A program made the position numbers and the translations under genes. A stretch of 64,000 nt of DNA from Malaya genurostris (Eukaryota; Arthropoda; Insecta; Diptera; Culicidae): contig NC_080571.1 in assembly GCF_030247185.1 (NCBI RefSeq), positions 349,118,254 to 349,182,253 of the forward strand. Direction: 5' to 3'. Positions 46,690 through 58,611 of the stretch are shown here, in pieces. The first letter of the stretch is position 1; every line of letters begins with the position of its first letter. The notes beneath the pieces were generated by a model. That model saw only the letters and a list, made by a program, of their open reading frames with translations, ran no database searches and had not been told where the DNA came from.

Positions 46690-49013
46690 GTTCGCTTTCA
46701 CGTCTCATCCAAGTCAGTCGATTTAACAAAACCGTTTACGTTCGGGACGTAAGAAACCAAGTACAGTATTGTGTAGTGAACAATAGAAGGACCTCGAAAT
46801 GAGTGAACCAAACGAACAAATGCTACCGCCGACACGAAAGAATACAATTATTGTTGACTTCAGGCAGTGCAAAATTCAACCTTCGATACGATAACTTGAA
46901 GGTTTGCTTAAGGAGCAAATGCATCTTGACATTAAACGTGTGTAACTTTCATACAGTAAGACAAATAATGTTGTTTACATCCAGTTTTATAAAGAGTTGG
47001 ATGCAATTCAATTCGCAAAAGACAATAACAATGTGCACTATGTGGAGCACGAAAACATTAAGTACAACATTCCAGTATATATGGAAGATAGTGCTATGGA
47101 AGTGCGTGTGCATGATGTTCTCTCAAGCGTCACCGATTCTTATAACACGCAAAACTATGTCCCAGTACGGAGAGATTCTCTCTATCAAAAAAGAAAAGTG
47201 GAAGAACTTTTTCCCCGGTATTCTAAATGGCGTACATTTGTTACGCATGCGCTTGAAGAGGCCTAAGGAGTGTATCGAAAATAAGCTATCCACATACATT
47301 TGTGTTGTACGCATGTATTTGTGATGGTTTTTTATGCTCAGATCGCAGCATGCTGTGCGTTTGGCTGTCAGCTTTTGATTCTTTACTTGTTTGTGCGGTT
47401 GAAATTCTGCGTTTTCAAAATGTCGCGTATTGAAAAGGAAGTGGAAATTAAAGTTCTGGACACATGGCTAAGTGAGAAGTGTATTACTATGCGAAAATTG
47501 GCGAAGCGGTTTGGAATTTATCATGCCAGTGTTAAAAACATAATTAATAAGTTTGGGGAACATTATTCTACCAGGAAGAGGCAGAAAACCTGGTTCTTCC
47601 AATCCGAAACTGGACCAGAAAGTTGTGTCTCTAATCATGAAGAACAAATCAATGTCAATACGTGATTTTGCCAAAACAGCAGGAACGAGTGTCGGAATGG
47701 TCAAGCGTATCAAGAGGCGAAATCACATAAAGACCTACAAGAAGCAGAAAATCTCGGAACAGAGTGTAAAACAGAAGAAGCAAGCAGCAACAAGGGCCCG
47801 GAAATTGCATCTTTTGCAGGGTCCGGATGCATGCGTTTTGATGGACGATGAGACTTATGTAAAAGAGGACTCAAAAATCCTTTCAGGTCCACAATACTTT
47901 ACTGTCGTCGTTGGGGAGGATGTTAGCGATGCGGACAGGTCGATTCAAGTGGAGAAACTCGGTCGAAAGGTACTGGTATGGCAAGCAATATGGTCCTGTG
48001 GTTTGAAGTCAACCATTTTTTACACTACCGTAACTATAAATGCAGCAATCTATCAATCTGAGTGTTTCCAGAAGAGATTGCTGCCTTTATATAAGAAGCA
48101 TAGTATACCTCCACTGTTTTGGCCGGATTTGGCATCGGCTCACTATGCCAAAATCACTCTCAATTGGCTTGCGGAAAAGGGTATACATTTCGTTGAGAAA
48201 AATATCAATCCACCAAATTGGCCTCAGCTTCGACCCATCAAACGTTACTGGGCAATCGTGAAGAGGGTCTTCAAGAAGACTGGTTAGGCAGCTGGGAACA
48301 TGCAGAAGTTCAAAAAAATTTGAGCTCAAGCGTCCAAAAAATGCTATGCAACACTTGTCCGGAACTTGATGAAGAGCGTTAGATCAAAAGTTCGAAAACT
48401 CGTGAAGAGATAATTTAAATTTCATCCGATTTTCTTAATGCTCAAGTTTAACCTCGTACAATAAAGGATCAATTTAAATTTGAATAAAATATCGTTTTTT
48501 ATCATAATTGAAAGAAAAATTTGTGGATGACAATCAGATGGCCACATGTCAATATTGCCAAAAAGCTGTTCACTACGGTAAGCCATGTGATAAACTGGAC
48601 AAGGAGACAACCACACCAAAAGACAACGGCGATTCCTTCACACCAACCCCAACATACCTGTGACAGTCACCAACAACAGTGAAGTATCCCCTTCAACGAA
48701 ACCAACCAACCAGCAACTGCAACCAATGTACAACAAGGCACATCTAAGCAACTCTCAACGAGCCCAAGACTACGATTAACAAGGAAAACGAAAAGAAAAC
48801 GGAAATCACACACAACACCGACGATGAAGCAATGGATGGTGAGATAAGCCGAGGACAAAGTGACCCCGATCCTCGTTGGATGGAAATGGAAACTCATCTC
48901 CCCGTAGAAGAAGGGTGACAACGAGATCCAATAGTAAAAAAATGGTTAAGTAACAAAAATGCTAGTCACGTAAAGCATTTACGCAAAAAGGCTAGAATAA
49001 AAAAATTTATTAT
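46690..49013 (+). mobile_element. Internally deleted LINE inserted in the mariner element
   Basis: The 16 bases ataacacaccgtcaca flank the insertion (46674-46689 and 49014-49029), a LINE-type target duplication. The insert begins with a 5' leader, then an ORF1 from ATG 46799 (MSEPNEQMLPPTRKNTIIVD). This is broken by a TAA after QPSIR and by frameshifts, continuing as VVYIQFYKELDAIQFAK and VRVHDVLSSVTDSY. A DD37E element (47266-48499) splits ORF1. It resumes with RKFVDDNQMATCQYCQ and the knuckle CQYCQKAVHYGKPC. ORF2 is absent: the sequence passes to a short 3' end (48930-49013) with an A-rich tail. The clade is not certain. Confidence 0.85.
47266..48499 (+). mobile_element. DD37E transposon, family 2 copy 2, inside the LINE
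   Basis: Starts after a TA with AGGAGTGTATCGAAAATAAG, the family-2 end seen at 37620. LINE ORF1 reads continuously if everything from 47266 to 48499 and one TA are removed (RPIIIERK). The right inverted repeat is not recognisable. A first frame from 47420 (MSRIEKEVEIKVLDTW..RFGIYHASVKNIINKFG) shifts near 47570 into a frame carrying GRGRKPGSSNPKLDQKV, LMDDETYVKEDS, KVLVWQAIWSCG, PPLFWPDLASAHYAK and PNWPQLRPIKRYWAI. The first two Asp are present, while the final Glu, at spacing 37, is Lys. Catalytic activity is lost. Confidence 0.92.
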
Positions 49014-49356
49014 ATAACACACCGTCACACAATGCCATCGTTATCCGTGGACATTTGGCTAAAAATCGAAACGAATACGACTCAGTAACCACCGAATTCA
49101 CCTGATTTGGCTCCCTGCGACTTTTTTTCTGTTCGGTCGACTCAAGAAACCGCTCCGTGGAACGAATTTCAGCATCCGAGATGAGATTATGGAAAAATCC
49201 CAGATTGTACCGAAAACTGAATATAGAAAAAGTTTCGAGGATTGGATCAAGCGCTGGCATGAGTCGATGGGGAGAACTTTGAAGGGGACAATATCGATTT
49301 TGATGAATAATTTTGTATTTTTAATTTTCTGAATAAATTCCGGGAACTTTTAGATT
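49014..49356 (+). pseudogene. mariner (DD34D) transposon, right half
   Basis: Resumes mariner coding at HTVTQCHRYPWTFG-type sequence. In the next frame it reads LIWLPATFFLFGRLKKPLRG and DWIKRWHESMGRTLKG, standing where mariners have SPDLAPCDFFLF with the third Asp. The right inverted repeat ATTCCGGGAACTTTT ends at 49351. Frameshifts separate the pieces. Confidence 0.85.
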
Positions 49357-49529
49357 TCAATAAATACTGACCGAATGTTGTATCAGTATTAACATCGACT
49401 GTTCTGAGACTGTTCTCATAATATCAAGACAACATGAATATGAAACAAACAACAATCTGTCAAATGGGTCATTACTTGGAACGGTACCGTTTTTTGCGTT
49501 TTATTCACGTTACTTCTCTTCCCTTCCAG

Positions 49530-49771
49530 GCGATTCTATCATACTAAACTGCCAGGCAGATGGCACCCCGACACCAGAGATCCTGTGGTACAAAGATGCC
49601 AATCCGGTGGATCCGTCTTCTACTGTTGGCATCTTTAACGATGGTACCGAGCTACGGATCAGCACCATCCGACACGAAGACATCGGCGACTACACGTGCA
49701 TCGCGCGCAATGGTGAGGGACAAGTCTCCCATACTGCCCGTGTTATAATAGCGGGCGGCGCTGTAATCATG
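49530..49771 (+). CDS. tutl: turtle (tutl) coding exon 4: rest of Ig domain 2
   Basis: Acceptor CCCTTCCAG. Two bases complete the Gly codon, then 80 codons read DSIILNCQADGTPTPEILWY, KDANPVDPSSTVGIFNDG, TELRISTIRHEDIGDYTC and IARNGEGQVSHTARVIIAGG, ending AVIM. LNC and DYTC hold the disulphide Cys pair of an I-type Ig domain, ILWY its Trp, and DIGDYTC the F-strand motif. Nearly every residue agrees with fly Turtle. The donor is ATG|GTAAAA, a weaker match than the others. The next exon, expected to open with VPPTNQT-like sequence, is not in the window. Confidence 0.97.
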
Positions 49772-51714
49772 GTAAAAATTTTGGCTAAGAACAAATCAAC
49801 CCAAACAATTCTACAAACCAAACTACTCCCAAACAGTATCCGTACTCAAATGAAAAAAAAACTGCAAAAAGTGATTCGATGTTGAATTTGTTCTGTCTCT
49901 TCAATTCTGCAAACATCAGTAGAAAGTTTTTTTGTTTTGACATTGTTTAGTTTTGTGAATATTATTCATCTAATCATTGGTTCACATTTCCTAAAAACAA
50001 TTATTATTTATTCCTTCCATCAAACAAAACGAGAACCACGTTAATTCATACTCACCCATTTTTCATACTGCGCAAAACACACGTTATTTGCACCAAAGTT
50101 CTCAGGATTATACTACTTTCCTATTGATTGATGCCAGTGCAACTGCAGCCTCATGTAGGCGACTTTTCCCATTCAAACTAATGACCACAATCCTCTCGGT
50201 GCTCATCTTTGCAGTATATCAAATTAATTAATCTAACTGACATGAAAGTATTCCATTAGCATTTCCAATGCAAAACTAATTTCATTGCCTTCAACCACTG
50301 AATCTAGGCTTCGTTTGATTAGATTCAATCTTTTAACCAGTTTGAGTCTATTCTGTCTATTGAATGGATCCAATTAAACCATACTCGGCTCCGGCTTCCC
50401 CATCCCTGTGCAATCTTGTAATTAGAGATGCATGTTATAAAATTTCTAACGAATTCTTTTATCTCAGTGTTCTGGCGTAGATCCTTGAATGGATTTTTTT
50501 AAGTATCCAAAAAAATCAAACTTCGAAAGAAGTACTAATTTACAGTATCCTGGCAAGTTCATTCGGTGTTCCGGCCACGGTTCCCGGTGCAACCTGTGCA
50601 ACATCAGGCACAGTGCCATCACCTTTCTGTTTGAGTTACAGCACCAAGAATAAAGTGAAACAAATCGCAGCATCCGAGTTGAGAGCTGTCATGAACAACA
50701 AAGCTCAGCCAACGGGAGCTAAATCAAAAGAGACACATTTGAACACACCATCATAAAATATGTGTGGGTGGTGGGAATGAGTGACTCACAACGGGAGGGG
50801 GGGGGGGGGGTTGGTTGGAGGGAAAAGGGAAGGGAGGTTAGATCTTCTGCATACCGACCAAGCGAAACCGCAATGAAAGGAAATTCGAACAAACAGCTGT
50901 TACTTTGTCGCCGGATGTCGTCAGTCCTGTCGCCAGCGGAAGCCAAGGAAAACTAGGAAAATCCGGCAGATGGAAAACGACTCTCGAGTTTTGTAATTGC
51001 GACGGTTCGAGGAAGTTATGCTGTGTTGAATAATCTATAGAGCATGTTTCGGGTTTGGTGCGGTTCAGCTTTGCACTGCTTTAGAGTTCGGGTGAGTGTA
51101 CCTGTTGTCGTCTTTTTAGATAGACCGCGATCGCCGACATCAGTGTGGCTTCCAAACAGTTCGGGACTGTTAGTGGAACAACAAATTTTCAATTATTACT
51201 GATTGCCCTACAACAAGCCCAAGCGCGTGTACAAGGGGGAGTTTTAGGGCGTCAAATCCCACCCGAAGCTTGATAAAATAGTTGTTATGAAAACTCTTCT
51301 CAATAAATATAACGAAGTCTATTTGTTGTCCCATCCAAAATTGATACCAATTCATTCCGAAGAGTCATTGTCGAAAATTGAATAAATGTCCTGTCACTGA
51401 AAAAAATGAGCTCAAAATTAAAAATTTTGATTTACAAAATAAGACAATTATTGATTTTAGTTCTATACCAGCCGATCATATATTGCAAGATGGGCACATT
51501 CAATGAAAAAAATATTTCTTGTTCAAACTGAACTTTTTGATCCAGTGTCTTTTCATTAAAAACTGAACTGAAAATCATAATCATCCAAGATTCCATTGAA
51601 TCTCAATTTGTGAGAAAATTTCATCGAATACCCTGTTTCAAGTTGCTACTTTCCCTTCAAAACGCTTATCTTAACATACAACATATGAAAGGGTGACAGG
51701 GAACGTAATTATCG
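49772..51714. other. Start of tutl intron 4, no gene recognised
   Basis: Unique AT-rich sequence. It includes a G run of about 16 bases near 50796-50812 inside a GA/GT-rich patch, and no transposon signature. Confidence 0.5.
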
Positions 51715-51812
51715 TCGTTAGGATGAAATTTCATTCAAATAAAGAATAACGTTTTTTTTGTAATTTGGCTTCAAATTTTTAAGATCGGATTTTTTCAGCG
51801 TAAAATTCGATA
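51715..51812. repeat. 98-bp direct repeat, left copy
   Basis: Identical base for base to 54493-54590 (tcgttaggatg.. to ..aaaattcgata, including the same 8-base T run). Flanks the LOA-type LINE. Confidence 0.95.
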
Positions 51813-54492
51813 ATCAGGAATCAGGAATCAGAACAAATTGGCTCAAATGGCACGTTCCCCTTGATATTTGGAGATTTGTGCCTTGCCATCAATTTGTTTT
51901 TAGCATCATTTTCCCGATATATAAGAGGGAAGGATTGAAAGGAAATGGTAAGGGTTGGACTAGGAGGATGGGAAAAATTGACGACACAAAAACACATAAA
52001 AGCAGAAGTAAATTCTGCACCCCTAAGGGATGCTGAACAATCTGCTGAGGATCACATTTAGTGGAAGCAGAAGGAAATTCTGAACCTCTACGAGGTCCCG
52101 AACAGTCTGCTGTTAATAAAACCTCCAACCCCCGAGAGGATTTAGAGATCTTACAAAAGCGACACCATTCTGCACTCCCGGAAGAATGCAGAACGACTCG
52201 CAGTATGTACGAGCAGAAGTAAATGCGGTACCCCCCAGAGGATGCCAAACAATCTGCCAAACCCTATTTAAGGTGAATACAGAAGGGATTCATTCACTCC
52301 AGGAAGAACGATGAACCCTTCTGACTATAGCTCCTTACCACATTGGGTGAGAAACGAGAGAATATCCTTCAATTTTAGCTCCGCATACACAGACTCAACC
52401 ATGTATGGAGAACCAAAAACCCGGATACGTAGCTGCGTCAATGCGGGACAGTTACATATCAGATGATATGAAGTACCATAATCGCATTCACACAAATCAC
52501 ACGAATAATACTCAGCACGTTGAATAGTAGCCATGTGATAATTGAGTTTGCAATGTCCAGTCAGAGCTCTGACCAGAATACTGCAATGTTGCTTGGAGAA
52601 ATGCAGTAGACACTGACATTTTCAGATTTAAATCTGGTAGAAATGCTTTTGTCTGAGCGCAAGTTTGCAAGCTGCGCCAGTAGCTGGCATGTTTGGATGC
52701 AGCCCAAGAACGTATCTTGTGCTTTATCCAACTAGTTGAAAGTGGTAAAGCTGGTTCAGGACCAACGAAATCATTCGTTGCACCAGCTCTAGCCAACTCA
52801 TCAGCCCATTCATTTCCAGTAATACCAGAATGGCCGGGTACCCATATGAAGTAAACAGCATTTGAAATGCTGAGGTCTTCAATTTGAGTTCGACATGCGA
52901 TCACTAGATTCGACCGTGAGTCATTCGAACTGAGTGCTTTTAAGGCTGCCTGACTGTCGGAACAAAAATAAATACGTTTACCACAGATCCTCTGCTGAAG
53001 TGCCGATTGTACTCCACACAGAATTGCGTAGATTTCTGCTTGGAACACAGTACAGTATCTACCAAGTGAATGAGACTGCTCCAGCCTATTTCACGACAGT
53101 AGATACCAGCACCAGCACGACCATTCAACAGAGAACCGTCCGTAAAACAAACTATGTGTTCATCAAGTTGTCGTTCCAGACAACCAGACAATCATTCCTA
53201 ACGAAGAGGATAGCTCACATTGAATGTTTTAAAAGGAAAACTGCATGTGAGAGTTAGGTCACTAGGAGCGAGTAAATACTCATCCCACGGAACCATTTGA
53301 GACCACAAGCGAGTGTGACTGGTAGCATATTCTAATGGGTTACTGTTCCAAAGCCCTGTAACCCTAAGACGGTATGCACAAGATAATGCTTCTTGTTTTA
53401 GGAACACATGTAGTGGTTTAATGCACAGTAGCGCCTCTAGAGCAGCAGTAGGAGTTGTCGTGAATGCTCCTGTCATCGCCATTAGGACCATCCTTTGGAG
53501 ATGATTTAGCTTTGACTGAACTGTCGCGACTTCTCCTTTCTGCCACCATACAAGACATCCATATGCTAAAATAGGTCTAACGATAGTTGTGTAGATCCAA
53601 TGAATATATCTGGGTTTGAGTCCCCATGATTTTCCAAAAGCTCGTCTGCATTGGCCGAAAGCCATGCAAGCTCTTTTAATCCTGAAATCAATGTGAGCAA
53701 ACCAATTCAGTTTTGAGTCAAGAATAACCCCGACGTATTTAACTTGATCGACCACAGTAACCCCTGAACCAAAGAACTGCAACGGACGAGCTCCTGTAAT
53801 TATCCTACGATGAGTGAAAAGCACCATTGATGTTTTGCCCGGATTTACAGATAATCCAAACCTGACAACACCATTGTTCAACAGATCGCAGGGCTTGCTG
53901 CATTAAATCAAAGAGAGTGTTAATGCTTATACCGGTCATCAATATATGATAATCGTCGGCAAAACCATAAGTCGGAAATCCAAGGTTATTTAGTTTCCTT
54001 AACAAACCATCAGCGACTAGGTTCCATAAAAGTGGGGATAGTACACCACCTTGAGGACACCCACAGACACTCAGCTTTCTAATCTCTGGCCTGCCGAAGC
54101 GATGATCAAAGAAGTTGATTGCTAAGCATTGCGTGTATCCAGTAAGGGAAAAACCCAAGATATTCCGTTCACGACTGCAATGTTTAACCTCCTGCAGCCA
54201 TTCAGCCATCGGCACGGAAATACACCTTGACTTAGGAGTTCCTATTTTTGTGGCCTTTTACGACATGGAATAGGAAACCAGTGGATCAATTCTTGGTAAA
54301 AAATAATCCCGCCGGATGCCACACGGCTTACCTGTTTGGTGGACTTATACCACCGGTACAGGTGGACCGTAGCGTTATTCTTAGCAGTTGGGAAACCGCT
54401 ACCGACACTACACGGCTATCTAGGCTGCTCAGAGAGGGAAGTTAACATTGATGGTCAACTTCCATGGATGGCCGAGCAGCCGGTAATAGACT
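51813..54492 (-). mobile_element. Defective LOA-type LINE between 98-bp repeats
   Basis: Minus-strand LINE of 2.68 kb. The 3' end (left) is a short tandem tail on the minus strand, TGATTCC repeated, and not poly(A). Coding pieces in order: VCGCPQGGVLSPLLWNLVAD and YGFADDYHI (reverse transcriptase active site), RFGLSVNPGKTSMVLFTHRR, QVKYVGVILDSKLNWFAH, then RNase H pieces CFTDGSLLNGRAGAGIYC, IYFCSDSQAALKAL and WVPGHSGITGNEWADELA, and a Cys motif CDLCECDYGTSYHLIC. At least four frameshifts separate them, so no protein can be made. 54216-54492 has no RT homology and may be retained 5' leader, making this an internal deletion. The RNase H and RT style fit the LOA (Lian/Bilbo) clade. Confidence 0.88.
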
Positions 54493-54590
54493 TCGTTAGG
54501 ATGAAATTTCATTCAAATAAAGAATAACGTTTTTTTTGTAATTTGGCTTCAAATTTTTAAGATCGGATTTTTTCAGCGTAAAATTCGATA
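54493..54590. repeat. 98-bp direct repeat, right copy
   Basis: Identical to 51715-51812. Its last two bases (TA) are also the left TA of the adjacent DD37E insertion. Confidence 0.95.
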
Positions 54591-55893
54591 AAGAATGTCC
54601 CAGAAAGTATGGATGGAACTCTGATTTCGCTGTAAATAATTCACAAGTGTTAGATATTGAAATTTTATTCGATATACTGCTAATATTAGACTACAACAAC
54701 AGAATATTATTCTAAACATTTGCTACTTAGCCATTGTAGACTAGCTGGCGCACCTTCTTGCGAACGTTCCTCATTAAATTCCGTACAGGCTTCTTGGCGA
54801 CAAGTTTTGACACTTTTTTCCAATCTTTTTCGAACTGTTGAATGGTTTCGGCTGCCGAGACATGTTTCCTAAGATGTGCCTTCGTTAATGCCCAAAATTA
54901 CTCAATTGATCGAAGTTGTGGTCAATTTGGTGGATTCATGTCTTTTGGGACGAAAGTGACATTTTTGGTAGTATACCATTCTAACGTTGATTTCGAGTAG
55001 TGACAAGAAGTAAGATCTGCCCAGAAGACAACAGGATCCTTGTGGCTTCGAATCATGGGTGGAAGTCGTTTTTGTAAATATTCCTTGATGTATATTCCGC
55101 TGTTCATTGAAGCAGTGGTGATGAAGGGTTTCGAAATCTTACCGCAGCTACAAATTGCTTGCCAGACCATAGCTTTCTTACCAAATTTTTCGACTTCAAT
55201 CGATGTCTCAGACTGGTTTAACACTTGCCCTTCTCCCACCGTATAATATTGTGGTCCCGGCAAGGATTTGTAATCGAGTTTCACGTAGGTTTCGTCGTCC
55301 ATGATTATGCAGTTCAAATTTCCAGCAAGAATCGTATTGTACAGCTTTCGAACCCTCGGCCTGATCGATGCTTCTTGTTTCGGACTCGGTTTTGGTTGTT
55401 TCTGCTTCTTACAGGTTCGAAGATTCAAACGTTCTTTAGCACGAAGATCATTTGACTTCGAAGTGCCCACTTTTTTGCCAAATCCCGAACTGAAACCTCC
55501 TTCTTTTGCTCGAACGCCTTCAGTATACGTTTATCCAACTGAGGGTTAGCATGACCTTTTTTTCGACCCATTTTCGGTTTATCCTCAAAGGTATTATCCT
55601 CACCGAACTTCCTGCTTGCATTTCGCACGACTTTTTCACTTACTTCTTCCATTTTTGCTATCTTTCTCAGTGACCGTCCGCGTTTTGTGCACCATTTGTA
55701 CACAATTTTTCGACGTTGTTCTGCTGAAAGTCCACGAAAGTTTCGAAACAAACTAATGAAAACGAATAAACAACTGCACAAGTGGTTAGAGAAGAGTGTA
55801 AACAACAGAACGCAGCCATAAAATTGACAGATTTTGAACCATTGCGAAATGGCAGCGGTTGTTGTTTGCATCCATACTTTCTGGGACAGTCTT
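54591..55893 (-). mobile_element. DD37E (ITmD37E) transposon, family 1 copy 2, both ends intact
   Basis: A 1303-base element bounded by TA (54589-54590 and 55894-55895). Inverted ends are AAGAATGTCCCAGAAAGTAT at the left and AAGACTGTCCCAGAAAGTAT from the right, one mismatch. The transposase is on the minus strand. An N-terminal frame has RRKIVYKWCTKRGRSLRKI, RKKGHANPQLDKRI and SVRDLAKKWALRSQM. The catalytic frame has RPRVRKLYNTILAG, CIIMDDETYVKLD, MVWQAICSCG and VVFWADLTSCHYS. A TGA follows NPPN and a TAA follows the catalytic Glu (RSIE). A frameshift separates the two frames. The ends look usable by an enzyme supplied from elsewhere. Confidence 0.94.
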
Positions 55894-55895
55894 TA

Positions 55896-56264
55896 GTCAT
55901 TTTTTCAGTATTTTTTTCAGGATTTATCATTTTTCTACCCAAATTGAATGCAAAATTAGGTGAAAACGTCTAATCTAAAGTGAGCAAAGTGACTTTTGTG
56001 TGAAAAAGTCTATGTGCTGCCAACTCCGAATACAATTTTGCGTGAAATTTGTGTATTTGAATTCTACACTGAAAAAAATTGGTTTTCAAATTTAAAATCA
56101 ATTTACAAAAAAAACACCACACCACCACGAAACTTTGTCCCAAGGTAGGTTAGTATGCTCCCTTCTAACCGTTCACGTATTGTATTTGTCATTCGAAGTC
56201 AATTATAAAATGAATAATTTTCAATACACGGCTTTATCCAAAAAAGTGTCAAGTGATTATCGAC
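55896..56264. other. No gene recognised
   Basis: Unique AT-rich intron sequence between the DD37E element and the SINE. Confidence 0.5.
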
Positions 56265-56277
56265 ATATTTCCATGCG

Positions 56278-56431
56278 GGGGAACGTGTATAGCGTGACGG
56301 ATAAGTCGATGCCTTTCACGCAGCCCACCTGGGTTCGATTCCCAACCCCGTACATAGGGTCAGAAAACTTTTCTGGTCCGAAGAGGTGAATGACCACAAT
56401 GTTAAAACCTCTATAATAAAAAACAAAAAAA
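56278..56431 (+). mobile_element. tRNA-derived SINE with target duplication
   Basis: The 154-base element is flanked by the identical 13-mer atatttccatgcg (56265-56277 and 56432-56444). It opens with a tRNA-like head: A-box-like TAGCGTGACGG and B box GGGTTCGATTCCC, giving RNA polymerase III promotion. The body (catagggtcag, ttttctggtc, gaagaggtgaatgacc) is shared with 8655-8762, and an A-rich tail ends it. It encodes nothing and would borrow a LINE for movement. Confidence 0.9.
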
Positions 56432-56444
56432 ATATTTCCATGCG

Positions 56445-58610
56445 TGTGGAATTAAATCATCATGTTCTGGAAAAAAATTGCGCTAAAAAAATGTCTGGGT
56501 ACTGCGTAGGTGCGTGCCCCTTGAAATGTCGATATAGAAGAAAAGCAGATAAAGAAGATATTCTTTGCACCAGAAATCAATTGAACAATCCAATCAGTGT
56601 GGTCACCACGAGATAGCGTTATGGTGATTGTTTTGACATATCCCATGTATTTAGAAAACTTTTTGACGACTTACGACTTGAGTTTGTAAGAATGCAGATG
56701 GCAAAACCTTACAAATATGGGTAAGAAAAACAATTATTCACGTGTTGTCATCAAACATATGATTTCAAATTGTCCTGTTCTCTTGACAATCTCGGATGAA
56801 ATTTGAAATTTTCAGTTCACATACAGATTTGATTTAGATGATAAAACATGAGTAAATAGACTAGTCATAAAACTTTTGATCATATTTTATCAATTAGTCT
56901 CAAAATCCAACCCAAAAAACAAAAAATATCCCAGATATGAAAACAGTCCCCAACCTCACTTCTTCGAATTTGGTATTTCATGTTACGATTTCTCCATAAA
57001 TATCAATCAAACATACCACGGAAAGTTACTAAATCATTAAAGATCGATTTTTTTCCAAATTTTTAAACGTTTTTGTATGTTAGTATTCGATTCATAAGAA
57101 AAAAAATAAAAACCCTGCATTTTGTTCGAATCTTCAAGCAAAATCTGAAAATTATCACCATCGCTTAGTTTAAAGCTCGCCACTCGGGCAGCGCAGCGAT
57201 CGCAAAAGAGTTGGTTGGATTGTTCAATTGGAAACCAACATTTTTTTCCTCCCAATGCTACATTCTGTTTTAATACTCGTACTCGTTATAAATCATAAAA
57301 AAAATATTTTAACTCGAGGCACACTGTTGAATCGAAGGTGGGGTCATGTCCGTAGAGTGGCTGTTATGAGAAAGTTCGTATATCAAAGAAATGGCTTTGT
57401 TTCTCTGGATTTTTGTACTATAAATGGAGACATAAACAATGCTTAAAGTTAATCACTAAGTAGCAACCGACCATTACCGGTTTTATACGGTTAAAATGCT
57501 TGTTTAGTCGAGGCAAAACCTTACATCGAAAATCTGCCAAACTTGCATAGTAGAAAGATCTTTCGAAAAGATAATGCGAGTGTTTAGAAAAGTCTTGAAT
57601 ACTTAAAAAAAAGGAAGGGGGTGTTTGGCCAGCAGAGGCGCATTATAATACTTTCAGTAAAAACGGTTGTGTACCCTAAGCACAAACATAGGTTAACCCC
57701 TAAATGACCATAACTGATTCAACCAGTATTATCCGAAAATAACGTTTTCGTTCGTCATGTCAGCAAAGACGCCATGTGCCATTTCGGTGCCAATTAAAAA
57801 GTGTTCTGCAAATAGCATTAACTTTACGTCTGCTTAGCGGTTCAAGTTGAACTGTTTAAGCTTGCATTAAGCAGTTCAATTTGAACTGCTCTGCACTGAA
57901 AAGCTTAAGACGAAACGTAAACAAATTTAGAGGTTGTTCTGAAAAGAATTTGAAACTTGAGTCAGTCTGAGAATCGCCGATTTTGACGGATAAACACAAT
58001 TTTAAAACGACTAGTATAAACCCGATACACACCACAAAAAAAATCCTGAAAATTAGGAATTTTTTTTCAGAATTTTTAAAAATGTGGACGGGTATATATA
58101 AGATATATAAAAAAAAAATCATTCGGAAAAGCATTCGTTTCCATCAAATTGTCATCATCCGATGGAGACGCATGGAGTTTGGTTCTAAGGGCATGTGATA
58201 TATGATTTTAGAACTAAATACTATGACTCTTGGAATGAATCCTAATTCTGGATTTCTTGACTAGATTTTGGATCTGAATTTAGTTACTTAAGGCCATCGT
58301 CCAAGGACCATGAACGCGGGTGGTTTTAGGAAATTTTCGATGGAAAATTTGAAAAATTTGCCAAAACCAAAAACATACAGACCTTTGAAAACCTTTTATC
58401 TATCTGCAGGGTAAAAATGGCTGGAAAATTCAGAAGATTTTCCGAGTGTTGTCAAAAATAGCTCTGAAAATTGAGTGTTTTTGTGATCTTTCACAATTAT
58501 TTGAAAAAATAATGCGATGATGCGAAGTTTTTTGTTTCAAATAAACCTTATGCTGGCTGCAAGGATTACATTCGGACATATTTTTGGAAACGCTTTTCAT
58601 GGAAAATCGA
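56445..58610. other. Intronic DNA, no gene recognised
   Basis: ORFs up to 92 codons have no known motif. A partly palindromic patch (gcggttcaagttgaactg..cagttcaatttgaactgc) lies at 57838-57889. Confidence 0.45.
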
Positions 58611-58611
58611 T

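Larger units (their letters stand above)
42177..49529 (+). other. tutl intron 3 (7.4 kb)
   Basis: GTACGT to CCTTCCAG, phase 1. It holds the degenerate repeat field, Jockey gag remnant and the mariner/LINE/DD37E nest. 42240-42650 and 45485-46155 show nothing recognisable. Confidence 0.85.

Noticed and set aside
56283..56350. Functional tRNA gene
   Set aside because: A and B boxes are present, but the body, A tail and 13-base duplications show it is the head of a SINE.
57838..57889. Palindrome as a functional element
   Set aside because: Arms are short and imperfect beyond about 18 bases; chance or an old MITE cannot be told apart.
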